Positions 1 through 12,733 of a stretch of DNA of 64,000 bases are shown here, one piece after another (position 1 is the stretch's first letter; every line of letters starts with the position of its first letter). Below the pieces are notes generated by a model that did no database searches, was not told the origin of the DNA, and saw nothing but the letters and a program-made list of their open reading frames with translations. The position numbers were made by a program, and so were the translations under genes. This stretch comes from Culex pipiens pallens. Its lineage: Eukaryota; Arthropoda; Insecta; Diptera; Culicidae. Location of the stretch: positions 132,879,455-132,943,454 of the forward strand of contig NC_068937.1 of assembly GCF_016801865.2 (NCBI RefSeq). The letters are read 5' to 3'.

Positions 1-1429
1 TTGTCTCTCTGAAGATGATGTCTTGCTCGAGAAAAATATGCCCATAAAACGTTTCTTCCCTCTCATTAGCCGTGGTGGTGAAACGACTTAATTTTCGGCC
101 TTTCAAGGAGATCGCCATCATCTGCAGACCAAGGTCTTCCTTCCAAGAAAATCCGACTCCGGATATTTATAGCCGCCGGAGAAGGCGGGCCTAACTCTTG
201 GCACTGTGTCGCACTCCGGGCTGCTTTCTGGTTTGTGACGCTCGCTCGAGAAAGCCTCGGGGCCTTGGACAAAGGGACGGATAATTAGAATGAAGATGAG
301 TCCCATTTGTTACTGGGTAGTAATTGGTGGTCATCACAAGCAGCAGCTCTGCTGGAATGTGTCCTCGTTGCCGGAAAACGGAAGGACGCAAGCTGTTTCT
401 CGGCAATCCTGTGGTTTAGTGTGGGGGCTCTCACAGCTGGAATGGCTGATAGTGGGAGGAAAATTTGTTGGGAATGTGTTTGGCATGTGATATGAAGGTT
501 TTGGTTGAACGAAAAGAAGAAAATGTGTTACATTTTAATTTTAAATCGACTTTTTTAATTTTGTTGAACAGTTTTTCTAGAAGGATCATGTTCAATCAAC
601 CCGAAACAAAACCACAGCACCGTGAAGAACCACTCCCGACGGGACAACCGAGCCATTTCTCAGTAAAACCCTTTGAACTGTCCCGCCAACGCAAACATCA
701 ATCCTTTCGAGCAAAGCAGATTTCCATGAACGTTGACCTTAAATTTCTAGTTTCGCCGACGAATGCACTTTAATTCTTGGTACGAACTCCCACCCCGCAA
801 TCGGTCATAAACCAGGGCCAGTAAAGGCGATCCGTCCAGAAATTATGTCAGCCATTACAAGTAAACACATCGTTTTTGTTTCCCAAAGGCCAGCAAAATC
901 CCCGTAAACACATTCGTCAGCCTGTTCCGGACGAGCCCCAGAAGCATGCTTTATTGCCCTTGTTATGGCTGGTGTTTTACTCCTCCCAAAAACCATCCCC
1001 CTCGAACCGCAACGGAATCCAACCAGAACTAAACGATAGTCATGTGCATTGCTGCTGCTGCACCATTCGTTTTGCCATGGTCAGCTGGTGTGTGGCCACC
1101 ACCACCGGCAGACACTAGAAAGAAGGGTCGAGCGAGTAGAGCGGGTGAGTGGAAATCCTTTTGTGTGCCACTGACACAACCACTCACTTTTGCTGCAAGT
1201 TGTGCAAGTTACGATTGCTTTCCAACTGGACAAGCTTTCGAGTTGAACGAGCTGGATGTGGATTGGAAGTGGACGAGGATGAATTTAAATGCAACTGTTG
1301 ACTTCAAAACAAATTGTTGAAATCATTGCTCTGATTTTGGAATCGTTTGGTTTCACTGTTTGAATTGATGGGTACGCTGAAGAAATTTGAATTAAGCCAA
1401 AAAAAAAAAAAAACTATGAATTGACAGTG
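1..1429. other. Low-repeat DNA, no gene recognised
   Basis: This stretch has higher GC than the flanking repeats and no obvious tandem or inverted structure. Open frames of 60-100 codons occur on both strands, but they overlap one another and show no domain I recognise. It could be intergenic or intronic. I see no RNA gene or promoter that I can support. Confidence 0.5.
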
Positions 1430-1690
1430 ACAGATTGACAGTCGTACTTACCTGTTGAGAATTAAGTTCATCCTTCACGACATTAATCACTTAACCAGTT
1501 CTTTTCACTTCACTTAAGACTTACCTTGGTTTGAAGAACTTATCACATCATCACTTAACTTCAAAATCTCTTTTGCTTTTGCTATCAACACAGGAAATCT
1601 TACGTCCGTAATAGAAAACTTCACTTGATTTCTCCACAATCAACCTTCATAGAGGTTAAAAATGTTACGTCCGTAATTGAAAGCTCGGCT
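1430..1690 (-). repeat. Dispersed GTAAGTAC repeat, minus-strand copy
   Basis: On the minus strand this reads TCTATTACGGACGTAAG (plus positions 1599-1616), then about 140 bp further CAGGTAAGTACGACTGTCAA (around 1434-1454). The same two blocks in the same order recur near 28.0, 32.4 and 38.2-38.4 kb. A second ACGTCCGTAAT block lies at 1667. Each copy keeps a GGTAAGTAC string, which is a consensus 5' splice site. The family is unknown to me. Copies are diverged, so boundaries are approximate. Confidence 0.5.
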
Positions 1691-2035
1691 TTGAATTTTT
1701 TCCTGCAAAATTCCAAGCTATCTTTTCAACCCATTCTAAAAAAAACCCGCCCCATTCAAGTGTCCTCGGTGAATTACAAACAAACAAATCCTTTGAGAGT
1801 TAAGATTCAGAGAGTCTCGGGCCAACGAAATACGTCCGCTCGTCGCTCTGAACTGCACTCTTCATGATCTCCACCGAGCAAGAAACGTTCGCCAAGTGCC
1901 CAGTCCTCAATGAGCACTCCGGTTGCCGCTCGGATGTTGTTGGAGTTTTTTTTTTCGTTTCTCGCAACTGGAATTCAGTGATGGAAAAATCATCGTCACA
2001 AAAAAGTTCTAGAGCTTTTTTTTGGAACAGGTTCT

Positions 2036-4375
2036 ATGAGTATTTTCGTAAAAATACGCTTTTTTGTACAAATTTTATTATTTTCCATCTCTAAGAAAGT
2101 GAAAACACTTACAAAAATTCTCTTCGTTTGATATTGCGAAGTATGAAAGTACTAGTATTTTCTAAAAAAATATATTAATTAATTTTTATTTAAAGTTTTT
2201 GTCTCCCCCCCCCTACTTCAAAGTTGGGCTGAAAAATCAGGGGACATAAAAAATAATTTATCAAAAAACATCAATATTTCAATGAAAATTTAAGTGCTAT
2301 CAGTTGAAATCAATTTAAAATGCATTCCCCTGTGTTTAGAATCATTTTCAGCATGTTTTAGTAATTTAAAAATCTATTAAATTTTTGAAAAATTTCGATT
2401 TATTATCGCATAATGTTTTTTTTTCGCTAAAATTTTTGCTATCGTCAAATTTTACATTTTTGAAAACTAATGATTGCAAAACAACTGAACTAGTTGAAAA
2501 TGCATTTTAAAAAACTTTGTCCATGCAAATGTTAAAACTATGGCTTGTTATTTCAATATTTATATTTTTTTTAATAAAAAAATATGAAAATTGAAATAAC
2601 AAGCCATGGTTTAAACATTTGAATGAAAAAAGTGTTCTAAAATGTATTTTACACCTGCCCAGTTGTTTCGCAATCATAAGTGTTAAAAATATGAAAGTAT
2701 TGAAGAGATTTTTTTTTCGCCGAAAAAAAACTTTTTGCCTTTTGAACAGCACATTGGATTTTCACAAAAATTGAAAATATTTTTGATCGATCCCAGACAT
2801 GTTTAATATGATTTTGAATGCTGTAAAATGCATTTCTAATTGTTTTCAGTTGGTTAGACTTCTACTTCCTTTGAAATTTAGAAGTTTTTTGAAAAAATAT
2901 TTTTTGCCCCCTGATTTTGTGGACCGATTTTGAAGAAGGGGGAGGGGGGGGGGGGCGACATAAACTTTGAAAAATATTTGCAACGGCCTTACCAATATTG
3001 CAAATTTAGAAAATTTCAGTTTTTTTTCGAAATGAGGCTTTTTTTAAATTTTGGTGTCTTCAAAAAAAACTCTAATAAAGTGAAAAAGCATTTAAAATTT
3101 CGCTTCATTAGATACCCATAATGCAAATTATTAAATTTTGAGTAAAAAAAAACTCCTAAATACTGAAAAAAACTTTCAAAACTTCACTTCCTTTGATACC
3201 CATACCGAACATTTGGAAAATTTCAGCATTTAAAAAAATAACGGTGTTTTGTGCAAATTTTAGTGTATTAAAAAAAACTCTAATGAATTGAAAAAAAAGT
3301 CGCTCCGTTTTTTCGAGAAACTACGGTATTTTGTGAGACTTTAAGTATTTAAAAAAACTCTTTGTAAAGTGAAAAAGCATTCAAAATTTCGCTTCGTTTG
3401 ATACCCATATTGCAAATATTGAAAGTTTGAGTTTTTTTTTTAGAAAAATACGATATTTTGGGCAAGTTTTAGTTTAAAAAAAACTCTAATAAAGTGAAAA
3501 AGCATTCCAAATTTTGCTACGTTTGATACCCATATAGCAAATATAGAAAATTTAAGTATTTTCGAAAAATACGGTGTTTTGGGAAAATTTCTGTATTTTT
3601 CAAAAAAATCTAATTCAGTAAAAACGCTTACAAAATTTCGCTTCGTTTGATACCCGTATTGCAAATTTAGAAAATTTGGGTATTTTCGAAAAAGATTGAT
3701 ATTTTGTGAAAATATTAGTATGTATTTAAAAAAAAACTCTAATAAAGTGAAAAATCAGGCAAAATTTCGCTTCTATGATACCCATATTAAAAATCTGGAA
3801 AATTTTAGTATTTTCAAAAAATACAGAATTTTGTGTAAATTTCAGTATTTAAAAAAAAATCTAATGAATTGAAAAAAACGTAAAAAAACTACGGTATTTT
3901 GTGAGAACTTCAGTTAAAAAAAAATACTCTTATAAAGTGTAAAAGCATTCAAAATTTAGCTTCGTTTGATACCCATATTGCAAATATTGTAAATTTGAGT
4001 TTTTTTTTTCGAAAAAAACGGTAATTTGAGCGAATTTCAGTATATAAAAAAAATCTAATAAAGTGAAAAAGCATTCCAAATTTTGTTTCGTTTGATACCC
4101 ATATTACAAATATATTTTGTGAAAGTATAAGTATGTATATAAAAAAACTCTTATAAAGTAAAAAATCAGGCAAAATTTCGCTTCGTTTGACACCCACATT
4201 GCAAATTTAGAAATTGCGGTATTTTTTGAAAATTTTAGTATTTTCCCAAAAAAAAACTCAAATAAAGTGAAATTAGTTACACAAGTTTGGCTTCGTTTGA
4301 CACTAATATGACCAATTATGAAAATTTTAGTACTTTAACAAGTACGGAATTTTGTGCACAATTTTGAATATATAT
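2036..4375. repeat. ~122-bp satellite array, split by a MITE
   Basis: A degenerate tandem repeat is marked by CTTCGTTTGATACCCATATT at about 3393, 3517, 3641, 3770, 3960, 4085, 4180 and 4289, with earlier diverged units near 3105 and 3187. Each unit also carries TCTAATAAAGTGAAAAAGCA and a GTATTTTCGAAAAATACGG-like palindrome. Typical spacing is about 122 bp, with some short units. One diverged unit lies at 2036-2165. The array then breaks at an inserted foldback element (about 2170-2990) and resumes at 2991. The short open frames here on the minus strand (for example 3440-3664 and 3949-4197) follow the repeat and are not genes. Confidence 0.8.
2170..2990. mobile_element. Foldback MITE with C-run/G-run ends
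   Basis: The left end has a C run at about 2204-2213 followed by CTTCAAAGTTGGGCTGAAAA. The right end has the inverted counterpart: CCCCCTGATTTTGTGGACCG, a G run at 2941-2955, then ATAAACTTTGAAAAATATTT and CAACGGCCTT at 2981-2990. The two halves stay complementary through the centre. TGGCTTGTTATTTCAAT at about 2540 pairs with ATTGAAATAACAAGCCATGG at about 2590, so the whole unit folds into one hairpin of about 820 bp. It interrupts the 122-bp satellite, so it is younger than the array. Related single arms occur near 10.95, 34.4 and 59.25 kb. Confidence 0.8.
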
Positions 4376-4544
4376 TATTTGAAATTTATTACTTTAAAAA
4401 ACATATTCTTGGTGGCAGCATCGAATATTTAAGTCGATATTAGAAAGATTTAAAAAAAATAAAAAGAGTTGTCGTCCATTATCGGCGATAGAATTATCGA
4501 AATAACGATAGATTATCTTGGTAGAGAGGATTGCACATGATGAA
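4376..4544. other. Short AT-rich spacer
   Basis: This spacer lies between two tandem arrays. It contains a small palindromic cluster, TATCGGCGATAGAATTATCG at 4479-4498. Nothing else is supported. Confidence 0.4.
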
Positions 4545-5560
4545 GGTTATTCGTTAAGATGCTTGCTCGTGAAGATTCTTGCTCATGAAGACTCGTGAGG
4601 ACACTTGCTCATGAAATAATCTTGTTCGTGAAATTTCTTGCTCATGTAGATGCTCATTCCTTTAGATTTTTGTTCGAAAGCAAAAATATGGCCCATGAAG
4701 ATGCTTACTCGTGAAGATTATTGCTCGTGAAATCATTTGTTCGTGAACATTCTAACTCATAAAAATGCTCATTTCCGAAGATTCTTGCTCGTGAACATTT
4801 TTGCTCATGAAGATGCTCATTCCTTTAGATTTTTGTTTGATAGCAAAAATATGGCCCATGAAGATGCTCGTGATCATTTTTGCTCATGAAGATGCTCACT
4901 CGTGAAGATTCTTGCTCTCGAAAGTGAATACTCGTGATGACACTTGCTCATCAAGACACTTTTTCGTGAAGTGTCTTGCTCATAAAGATGCTCATTCCCG
5001 AAGATTCTTGCTCGTGAAAAGTCTTGCTCATGAAGATGCTCACTCGTGAAGATTCTTGCTCATGAATATGACGCATTCTTGGACATAAAGAAGCTTATGT
5101 CTTATGTGAATATTGCTCGTGAAAATGCTTAGTCGTGAACATGCTTGCTCGTGAAGATTCTTTCTTTTGATAATGAGTGCTCATGGGAACTTACTTGTTC
5201 GTGAAGAATTCTTGCTCATGATGATGCTTACGCATGAGGATTTTTTCTCATGAAAAAGATAATTCTTGAAGATGATTTATCATGAAGATTCTTGCTCATG
5301 AAGATGTTCACTTGTGAAGATGCTCACTCGTGAAGATTATTGCTCGTGAAGATACTTGTTCGTGTACATCCTTGCTCATGAATTTGACTCATTCTTGGAC
5401 ATAAAGAAGCTTATGTTTTATGTGAAGATTCTGGCTCATGAAGATGTTTACTCATGAAGTTGCTTATTCGTGAAGATACTTGCTTGTGGATTATGATGAT
5501 CCTTGCTCATGAAGGAGACTGCTCCTGATAACAGTTGCTGTTAGAAATGTCTGCTCGTGG
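4545..5560. repeat. Degenerate minisatellite, GTGAAGATTCTTGCTC-like unit
   Basis: About 1 kb is built from 15-18 bp units such as CGTGAAGATTCTTGCTC and CATGAAGATGCTCACTC. Higher-order structure is visible. A block with ATTCCTTTAGATTTTTGTT and GCAAAAATATGGCCCATGAA appears at about 4647 and again at about 4826. A block with TTCTTGGACATAAAGAAGCT appears at about 5076 and again at about 5391. The array is diverged and therefore old. There is no open frame of note. Confidence 0.85.
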
Positions 5561-6899
5561 AGATATTTTAATATTTTTTTTCTTCACATAGTATCCGATT
5601 TAAAATAAAAAAAACCCTTATCGACTCATCGAGTTATCTCCATCCCTGCCCAATCCACCCTCCACAGAAAGCATTCAACCAGACAAGTCCGGACCTTATT
5701 TCTGGGCCATCAGCTTATCAGAATCCGAGCAGCAGAGCCGCTTTGTATTTATTCAAATAAACACTCGTCGGAATCCCCCTCGTGGGGGTCACCACCACCA
5801 TTTTCTTCTCTCCTTTTTTTTTCCATGGAATCCGGAAGAGCTTCATCATCAGGGGTTGTCTCTCCACAGCTTTTGCCAACTCTTGGTTGCAGTTTTGTTT
5901 GTTTATTTGTTTACGCTCCTCTGGCGTCCCAGATGTCGTCGCCTCCCCCCTCCTTTCTTCGAGGGGAGCGCTTTCTTTCTGTTTGTGAAAAGGCTTATCT
6001 CTGGAGTTGTTAAAACATGGCCTGCAGTGGTGGAACTCCTCCAGGAAGTGTTCCCAAGTTACTGTAAACAATCGCTCTGCAAGTTCAGAACTTCACTTTA
6101 AGAACTTAATTTACTTCAAATTCAGGGCAATTTCACGCTCTAGTTTCAGTTGACATAACTCAACTTTTTGGCACTCCAAAGCTTTTAATAATCCTTCCGG
6201 GATAAATTCTGGAAACTTCATTAAATTGTAGTTAAAATTTACATACACTTGGGACATGTTATATCGCCTGCGTGGTGCCTTCTGTCATGTTCCGCTGCAG
6301 AAAGCTCCCGAAACTCGTGTAACATGTACCACCACGTGCACGTGGCAACGTGTTGCCTGTCACGCTAACACCACCGACGACCTGTGTGCTCCGTCTTGTT
6401 GCGCGAGCGGGAAATCTTTCGCCGAAAAAAGAAAGAAGGAACCTTCAGTAGCATTAACGCGTTCCCAGCAGGGCGAATAAAACCTTCCTCGAAGCACTCT
6501 CACACTCATACACCGGCACAAAAGAAAATAAATGGAAAAATCTGTACACGAAGTGCAAATTTCACGACCCATCTTTTTTCCCCGCCACCACTTTCCACGT
6601 GAAGTACTTCAATTTTCCCCGAGGGCATCCTCTCGAACGAAAGAGCTCGAAAAAAAAATAGAAGGAAAAACAAACTCTGGAAGAAGATGCAAAGTGGGCC
6701 TCGCCGGTAGACGCTGGTTCTCGCTTTTTTTTTTTCGAGACAAAATAAAAGGAAAAACAAGCAAAACTTTCCTGTAACACGGTGAAAAGGTGGGGGATTT
6801 CCAAAGAACATCCCCACAATGATGTGTTATAAAAGACGAAACGAACTGTTGATGCGCCGCTTGGAGGCCTCCGAAGGGTCACAGACAAGTGGAGCGAGT
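5561..6899. other. Low-repeat DNA, no gene recognised
   Basis: A GC-richer segment with overlapping short open frames on both strands (for example 5718-6071 minus and 6562-6948 minus). These are low-complexity, rich in F, K and S, and contradict one another. No start context, splice pattern or domain supports a gene. Confidence 0.4.
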
Positions 6900-8475
6900 T
6901 GTTGTCGTGACTGTCCCACCTTTTTTTGAATGTTGTGTATTGTCTCAACTTGTAACTTTAAAAGTCGACTCATCGAACAGCAAATTTGTATCTATTTTAC
7001 CTCATGCTATTTTTTTCAAGTTTTTATGAATTTTTGCATGTAGGCTGTCCCACCACATATGAAGAACTACAACAAACTTAATTATTTGGAGCATATCACT
7101 CAAATAAAAACATTTCTGTAATATTAGCTACTACTTCGCATCATACATAAGCATGTTGCCCAGCAACACAAAATGTGGCCGTCCCACCATGTATGTTCAA
7201 CACAGTTGTTGTCTCACTACGGCAAATGCTGTGATCGTCCCACTTTGTGACTAATGCCACCAAACAGATTCGTGACTGATTTACCGAATGCTTATTTTTT
7301 TTCTCAAGAAATTCGTTTTTAATGTAGGCCGTCCCACCACATATGGTAATCTTAAACTTGTATGTAATTTTGGGCTTGGGGGTTAAGCATGTCTTGTTAC
7401 ACAACAAATTTGAACTTTTGCATCTTTTCACAAAGCAATTGAAGAGATTTCTTTTAAATTTTAGCCGTTCCAGCATTAATTTTTGAATTTATCAGTGTCT
7501 CATTTCTTCCGTTTATCCGTGACCGCCCTACTGTTTGACCAAAGTCATGAGAGCAGTTTTGTGACTGTTTCTTCATCTTCTTTTTTATTTGTTTCAATAA
7601 ATTTGAGCATTTGTCCAAATATTTGAACTTTTACTCATACTGGCCGTCCCACCACATTCGAGAAACTAGAACCAACCTAATATATTTTTTTGTTTCTCAC
7701 CCTCCTGACAGTCCTTTTTAAATAAAAGTTCAAACATTTACGTCCTAACGCCAAACATAGAAATACCTTATGGTAGTTTTGGCCGTATGTTTTAACAAAG
7801 TTGCTGTCTCACTTTTCCAAATACTGTGATTGTGACCATCTTACGCAGTTTAGTGATCGCTGCAGGTAAGTTTTTCTCGAGTGCTTCAATTTGTTTCACA
7901 ATTGTAGGCTGTCCCACTATGTTTGAAAAATTGGAACCAACTATAAAACAACTTGATAATGTTGGACGACCCACCTCCGTGCATTATATTATTGTATACT
8001 GTGGCTGTCCGTCCATCTATTTTTAATTCAAATATTGCCTCATGTCATCCAACATAGTGGCTGTCCCACCATGAGAAGATTTCAGTATGTATGTGTCTCA
8101 GAAAGCATCCAATTGTTGTCTAACTACTTCAAATGATGTGCTGTCCCATTTTGGTCTCCAAAGCATTCATTTATGTTCCAGTTTTACTCGAGTGCTCCAT
8201 TGTTGGCTGTCCCACCACATTTGAAAATCTGGAATCAAAACAACTAAATAGTTTTTAACGTTCCACCTCCATGCATACCAATGTAGAAATGGTTGCTGTC
8301 CCACTAATTCAATTAATGTCTCACTTCATTATAACTCTGGCTGTCCCACCATGTTATGATTAAGTTTTTAGGTGTCTCAGAAACAGTTAATTGAAGAATT
8401 AGTTTCGTAAGCATCTCGACAATAGATCTCTGACCTTGTTGAATTATTTTCTATGCCGTCCCACCATCCCTCGCA
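6900..8475. repeat. Degenerate array with GGCTGTCCCACCA motif
   Basis: A GGCYGTCCCACCAYAT-like block recurs at about 6918, 7046, 7175, 7327, 7642, 7906, 8059, 8206, 8339 and 8453, with weaker versions between (7232, 7465, 7523, 8149, 8294). Many copies are followed by ATGAAAAACT-like or TTGTCTCAC-like text. Spacing is irregular, about 90-150 bp, which suggests an old satellite eroded by mutation and indels. Small open frames inside it are not conserved between units. Confidence 0.75.
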
Positions 8476-9640
8476 TTTATCTCTTATCTAAATTAAGTGC
8501 CAACATGAAAAACGAACTCGTTGATCCGATAGCAACTCTTCTTATCTCTGCCAACAGAGCCCGACCTGCTGATTACAGAACCGACTCCTACATAATGCTC
8601 CCGGGAAATGAAGCAAACAAAAAAGCAAAAAAACCAAACTCTCAACCCAGCCCGGGTTGATCCCAGGATCTGCATTTCAGCCAGTTTAGTCACGCACCCC
8701 GCACGCACCAACACCGGAGGCCGCCAGGATCCCGAGCCAGTGTAATGTTGGATGCCATTGACGTTGATTTCTTTGGAGAATATGCGCCAATATTTGCTCT
8801 GCGCTTGAATGTTTATTTCGCTCGCTCCAGACAATCCTGGAACGGCTTGAATTAACGCAAACACAAATCTTTGCCGACCGACCTTGCTTGCCTTATCCGT
8901 AAGGGAGCTGCTGTTAGTCTAAACGAGGAGTGTCCGCAGGGTGAATTTCGTGCCCCTCGTTTTGCTTTTGAAGGTTGTACCTTTGGTGGGTGATATTTTG
9001 ATGCTGATTTTGAAAACAAGTTGTGGAGACTTTTGTAGACTTGTGTAGAGTAGTGTAGAGAAGTGTTTATTTTCAAATCTTATCATATTGAGATGTTTTT
9101 CTAAACGGGATTTCAACAGATATTAACATTCAACTAAAAGAAGCTGAAATTCCTAGAAAATCTCGAAAAAATAATTCCTTTGACTAACACTACCGGAAAT
9201 GAGCGCTGCTCTTCAGGCAGCGCTTTTCGTTCCAAGGGAGAACTTGACGTTAAATCCATCAACCTGGTCTAACCCCCCTCTGTTGATGCAGAGCAGGTTG
9301 CCGGCAGTCCGGGCACGTAATAGCTGCTGGCATTATTCTAATAGCTTTATTCTTTCGCTCCATATATGCGAGTGCGGTGAAAAGCTCCTCAACTCAAGCT
9401 GTACGCGCCAAGAGTGGGGCTCACACGAATCGTGTCACCTGGCCATTTCACTTGAAAGCTGTGTGACCGAAGTGCACAAAGCTTTCTGCGGCAAAAAGCT
9501 CACTTCAAGCTGAGAGAAGTGGAAGCAATAGAGTGAACGATTGTGCTTCTTGCTTAGAACTTTTCAACCCAAGAGTGCCACTTTTTGAAGAACGAGTTCC
9601 CATGAGATGAGCTCTCAAACTTAGCTTTTAGAGGCAAATC
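8476..9640. other. Low-repeat GC-richer DNA, no gene recognised
   Basis: Open frames at 8493-8864 (minus) and 9199-9513 (plus) exceed 100 codons but have no recognisable domain and no repeat explanation. They could be chance frames in GC-richer DNA. Nothing here allows an assignment. Confidence 0.4.
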
Positions 9641-10747
9641 AACTTTTTTTTTGCTTTATATTCCGGACTTCCCTGTGAAGGTGTTTTTTTTATATTACTT
9701 GAAATTAAATTTTCCCTCAAATTCTTCTTATTTTAGAAATATTTTTTTCTGATTTCTTCAAAAACAACTTCTTGATCAACCAATTACGCTCAATTACCCT
9801 GAAAGAACCCAAACCATTACCTTTTCCTTTATTATCCCCAACAAACACAAAGCACGTGCAATTACCGTCCACGTGACTGCTGATAGTGGTACGACCCAAA
9901 GAGTCGAGAGCAATTCAAGCGCTCAAAGGAGTATTGTGCAAACGTTCTCAAAGAAAAGACGTTTAACCCCAAGAGCGTCCGCAAGAGCACTACACTCGTT
10001 CCAAACGATTACTGTTTGAGGACATTTGTTTGTAGAATTTTTTTTCAAACAGATTTGATACTTTGTTCAATCCTTATTTCTGATTTGACTTCGTTTTTAG
10101 TTCCAAAAACTCAGCGTCCATTTTTTTAATGTCGAAAAATGAAATTTCGTGAAAACTTCCGTTTTTTATAATAAAAACACTATCGAAATTTTCCCCTTAC
10201 CCTTACATTTGAACCCTTACATTTGATATGGTTAAGAATATGGGATTTTAGTCCTTTTCAAATGATGAGGTTCTTTTTTATTAAAATACGCATATTTGCT
10301 TCTATAAACAATTTAACGCCTCATTTTTCCTGGTTGCAATTTTCAGAGATGTTCAAGCTTGGCCATAACTTCTACACGCTACTTATACAAAAAAAAAAAC
10401 ACTTTTAGGTGGCTATAACTTAACATCAATGCTCGATATCGAAATTTATGTGAAGTACTTTTCGATTGCTAAATTTAGTTTTACATCTTAAGGTAATAAT
10501 TCCTTTTTTTAATGTTTTTCTAAAGATAAGCATATTTTGTCTTCTAAAACAAAAATTATTATTTTGCACAATTCAATTTATTCTGTGTAAAAACCAATAA
10601 AAATCCTTGTAATTTTTTTTTCTGGTAGCAAAAAGTTTGTTTCCTAAAAAAATCTAGGCGATAACGACAAATTTTCCCATGACACCAAATCGATCAGAAA
10701 ATTCGAATGCATATATATGTATGGCAAAATGTCGAGAGATACAAGGT
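9641..10747. other. AT-rich DNA, nothing supported
   Basis: AT-rich sequence with homopolymer runs and a small CCCTTACATTTGA duplication near 10197-10225. No gene, TIR pair or tandem array was identified. Confidence 0.4.
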
Positions 10748-10944
10748 GGTTTGGACCAAAGGTCGAATGGACAAAAGGTCGTATAAACATAAGGTCAAAA
10801 GAATTTGAAAAATATTTTTCTTACAACAAAAAATAAAATAAAAATGTTTGAAAACATGGAAAAAAACTTTTTTTGATTTGTTTAAGAAAAGCTTATTTAA
10901 AGAATTGGAAAAAAATCAACCATGACGGATATTTTCATTTTTGA

Positions 10945-11270
10945 TAAAAGGCCGTTGCAAATGTTTTTCAAAGTATATGTCACCCCCCCCCCCCCTTCAA
11001 AATTGGTCTAAAAAATCAGGGAGCAAAAAAAAATTCAAAAAAACTTCTAAATTTCCATGAAAATAGAAGTCTAATCAACTGAAAACAATCTAAAATGCAT
11101 TTATCTGCAATGATTATTATATTTAGCATGTTTGGGCTCGTTTTAAAAAAAAAAATCGAAAAAATAACATTTTCGTCAATACTTAGATATTTTGGAAACT
11201 AATGATTGGACAACTGGACAGGTGTAATGCATTGTTTGAAAGAATGGAAACAATCAAAAAATTTAACGAC
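10945..11270. mobile_element. Single arm of C-run MITE
   Basis: GGCCGTTGCAAATGTTTTTC followed by a 13-C run (about 10983-10995), then TTCAAAATTGGTCTAAAAAA and AAAATGCATTTATCTG. This matches the arm of the 2170-2990 element. The matching opposite arm with a G run is absent, so it is a remnant. Confidence 0.65.
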
Positions 11271-11436
11271 AATCAAGAATAGTTTCTTTTAAATAATGAA
11301 AAAACTTACCAAATATTTTAGCTGTCAGACTTTTTTCACAATATTTTTTACAATTATTTTTTTAAGAGAATGGCAAATCTCCAAAAAAAAGCATGGAAGA
11401 AATGCTTTTTAAGTAAGAATTGCTCATTGTTGAAAG

Positions 11437-12472
11437 TAGGACGTCCAATTTTCTCGGGTTTAGAATTTCCTGGGAATCGTGAAAATATTTTTTGAATCCC
11501 GGGAATTCACGGGATCCCGGGAAATTTTTGAAACAGTTATAAAATCTATATTTTTCATTAAAATTGTTATGTTTTTCAAGCTTTAAATCATAGAATTACT
11601 CAATACCATTAATTGTTGAAAATCTACGCTTCAATCGAAACAAGGACAGCAGTTTTTAAAAAGGCAGTCACAAAAAAAAATAAAAATGTTTTTTTTGTTC
11701 TTGGATTTAAAATTAACCACAATATCAATCAAGTGTAATTTAAATTGAACTTTATTTTTTTTACATGTCTTGAAAAGTTTAAAAAAATCTATGAAAATGT
11801 TAAAAACAAGCAACGATCGGTGGTACCAGTCAATGAAATATTTTAGATAAGTTTAGTATTTCATGTTGTATGTAAAACATACTTTACAAATTATCTTTAA
11901 AGTCACTACCGCCAACTGGGGAAAATTTGGACTATAGTCTGAATAGGAACAGGAGATTTTAAAGCAATAAATTTGGAAATCGGAGTACTGATGTTGTTGT
12001 TTTGTTCCTGTATTACCGAGTCAGTTAAAAAGATCAAAACATTACGCAAAAAATTGCGTTACATTTGTCCTTATTCGCCCAAGATGCTGGAGTTTGATGA
12101 AAAATAATTAAATATGATTCTTTTCTTACAATTTAAGATCACAAATATACGTAAGTATAATACCCAGTCTTTTTAAAAATATATATAAAATAAAATAGAA
12201 AATATTTAAAGCGTTAAGCATTTTGCGGATCTTAAAACTAAAATTTTAACAATTTTCCCTAATAAGCCAAACTAATGATGATATATGCCGAATACAAATG
12301 TTAATGCTTTAAAATTCTTATCGATTACTATGTATTCAACTCTTTATCTTTTTTCATAATGAAATCTGAATTTCCTAACCAAAATTGTTTTTTTTTTTCA
12401 ATTTCGGTAATTCCCGGTTTTGGAAAAAATCCCGGGAATTTTGTCCCGGGAATTCCCGGGATGTTCGCACTA
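11437..12472. mobile_element. Non-autonomous hAT-like element
   Basis: The element is flanked by a perfect 8-bp TSD, GTTGAAAG, at 11429-11436 and 12473-12480. The left end begins TAGGACGTCCAATTTTCTCG. The right end, read inward on the minus strand, begins TAGTGCGAACATCCCGGGAA. Subterminal regions are packed with CCCGGGAATT-type palindromes at about 11496-11521 and 12428-12460. It is 1,036 bp with no transposase frame. The 8-bp TSD and TAG.. ends are typical of the hAT superfamily. It shares end sequence and CCCGGG clusters with the element at 17601-18879. Confidence 0.85.
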
Positions 12473-12733
12473 GTTGAAAGAATAAAAAAACACATAGAAA
12501 AATCGTTTTTTACTGCACGAAAATAAATTTAAAAAATAAATATTTTAGCGGTCTGATTATTTTGCAGATGTTTGATTACATGCATTCTTTGTTAAAACGT
12601 TCACAACAATGTTAGCGATTTTTTTTTTAAATTTTTGTTTCATTTCACCTTTCGTTCTTTAGACGTACTGTCCATTCGACCTTTTGTCCACTTTCGACCA
12701 TTTGTCCTTCGACCTTTTTGCTTTCGACCTTCG

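Larger units (their letters stand above)
10748..12733. mobile_element. Foldback element with GGTCGAATGGACAAAAGGTC ends
   Basis: The left end carries GGTCGAATGGACAAAAGGTC (about 10761-10780). The right end carries the inverted match CCATTCGACCTTTTGTCC (12673-12690) and further CGACCTT blocks to about 12730. Between the ends lie one arm of a C-run MITE (about 10945-11270) and a complete hAT-like element (11437-12472), so this is a nested composite. Exact termini and TSD are not resolved. Confidence 0.55.
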
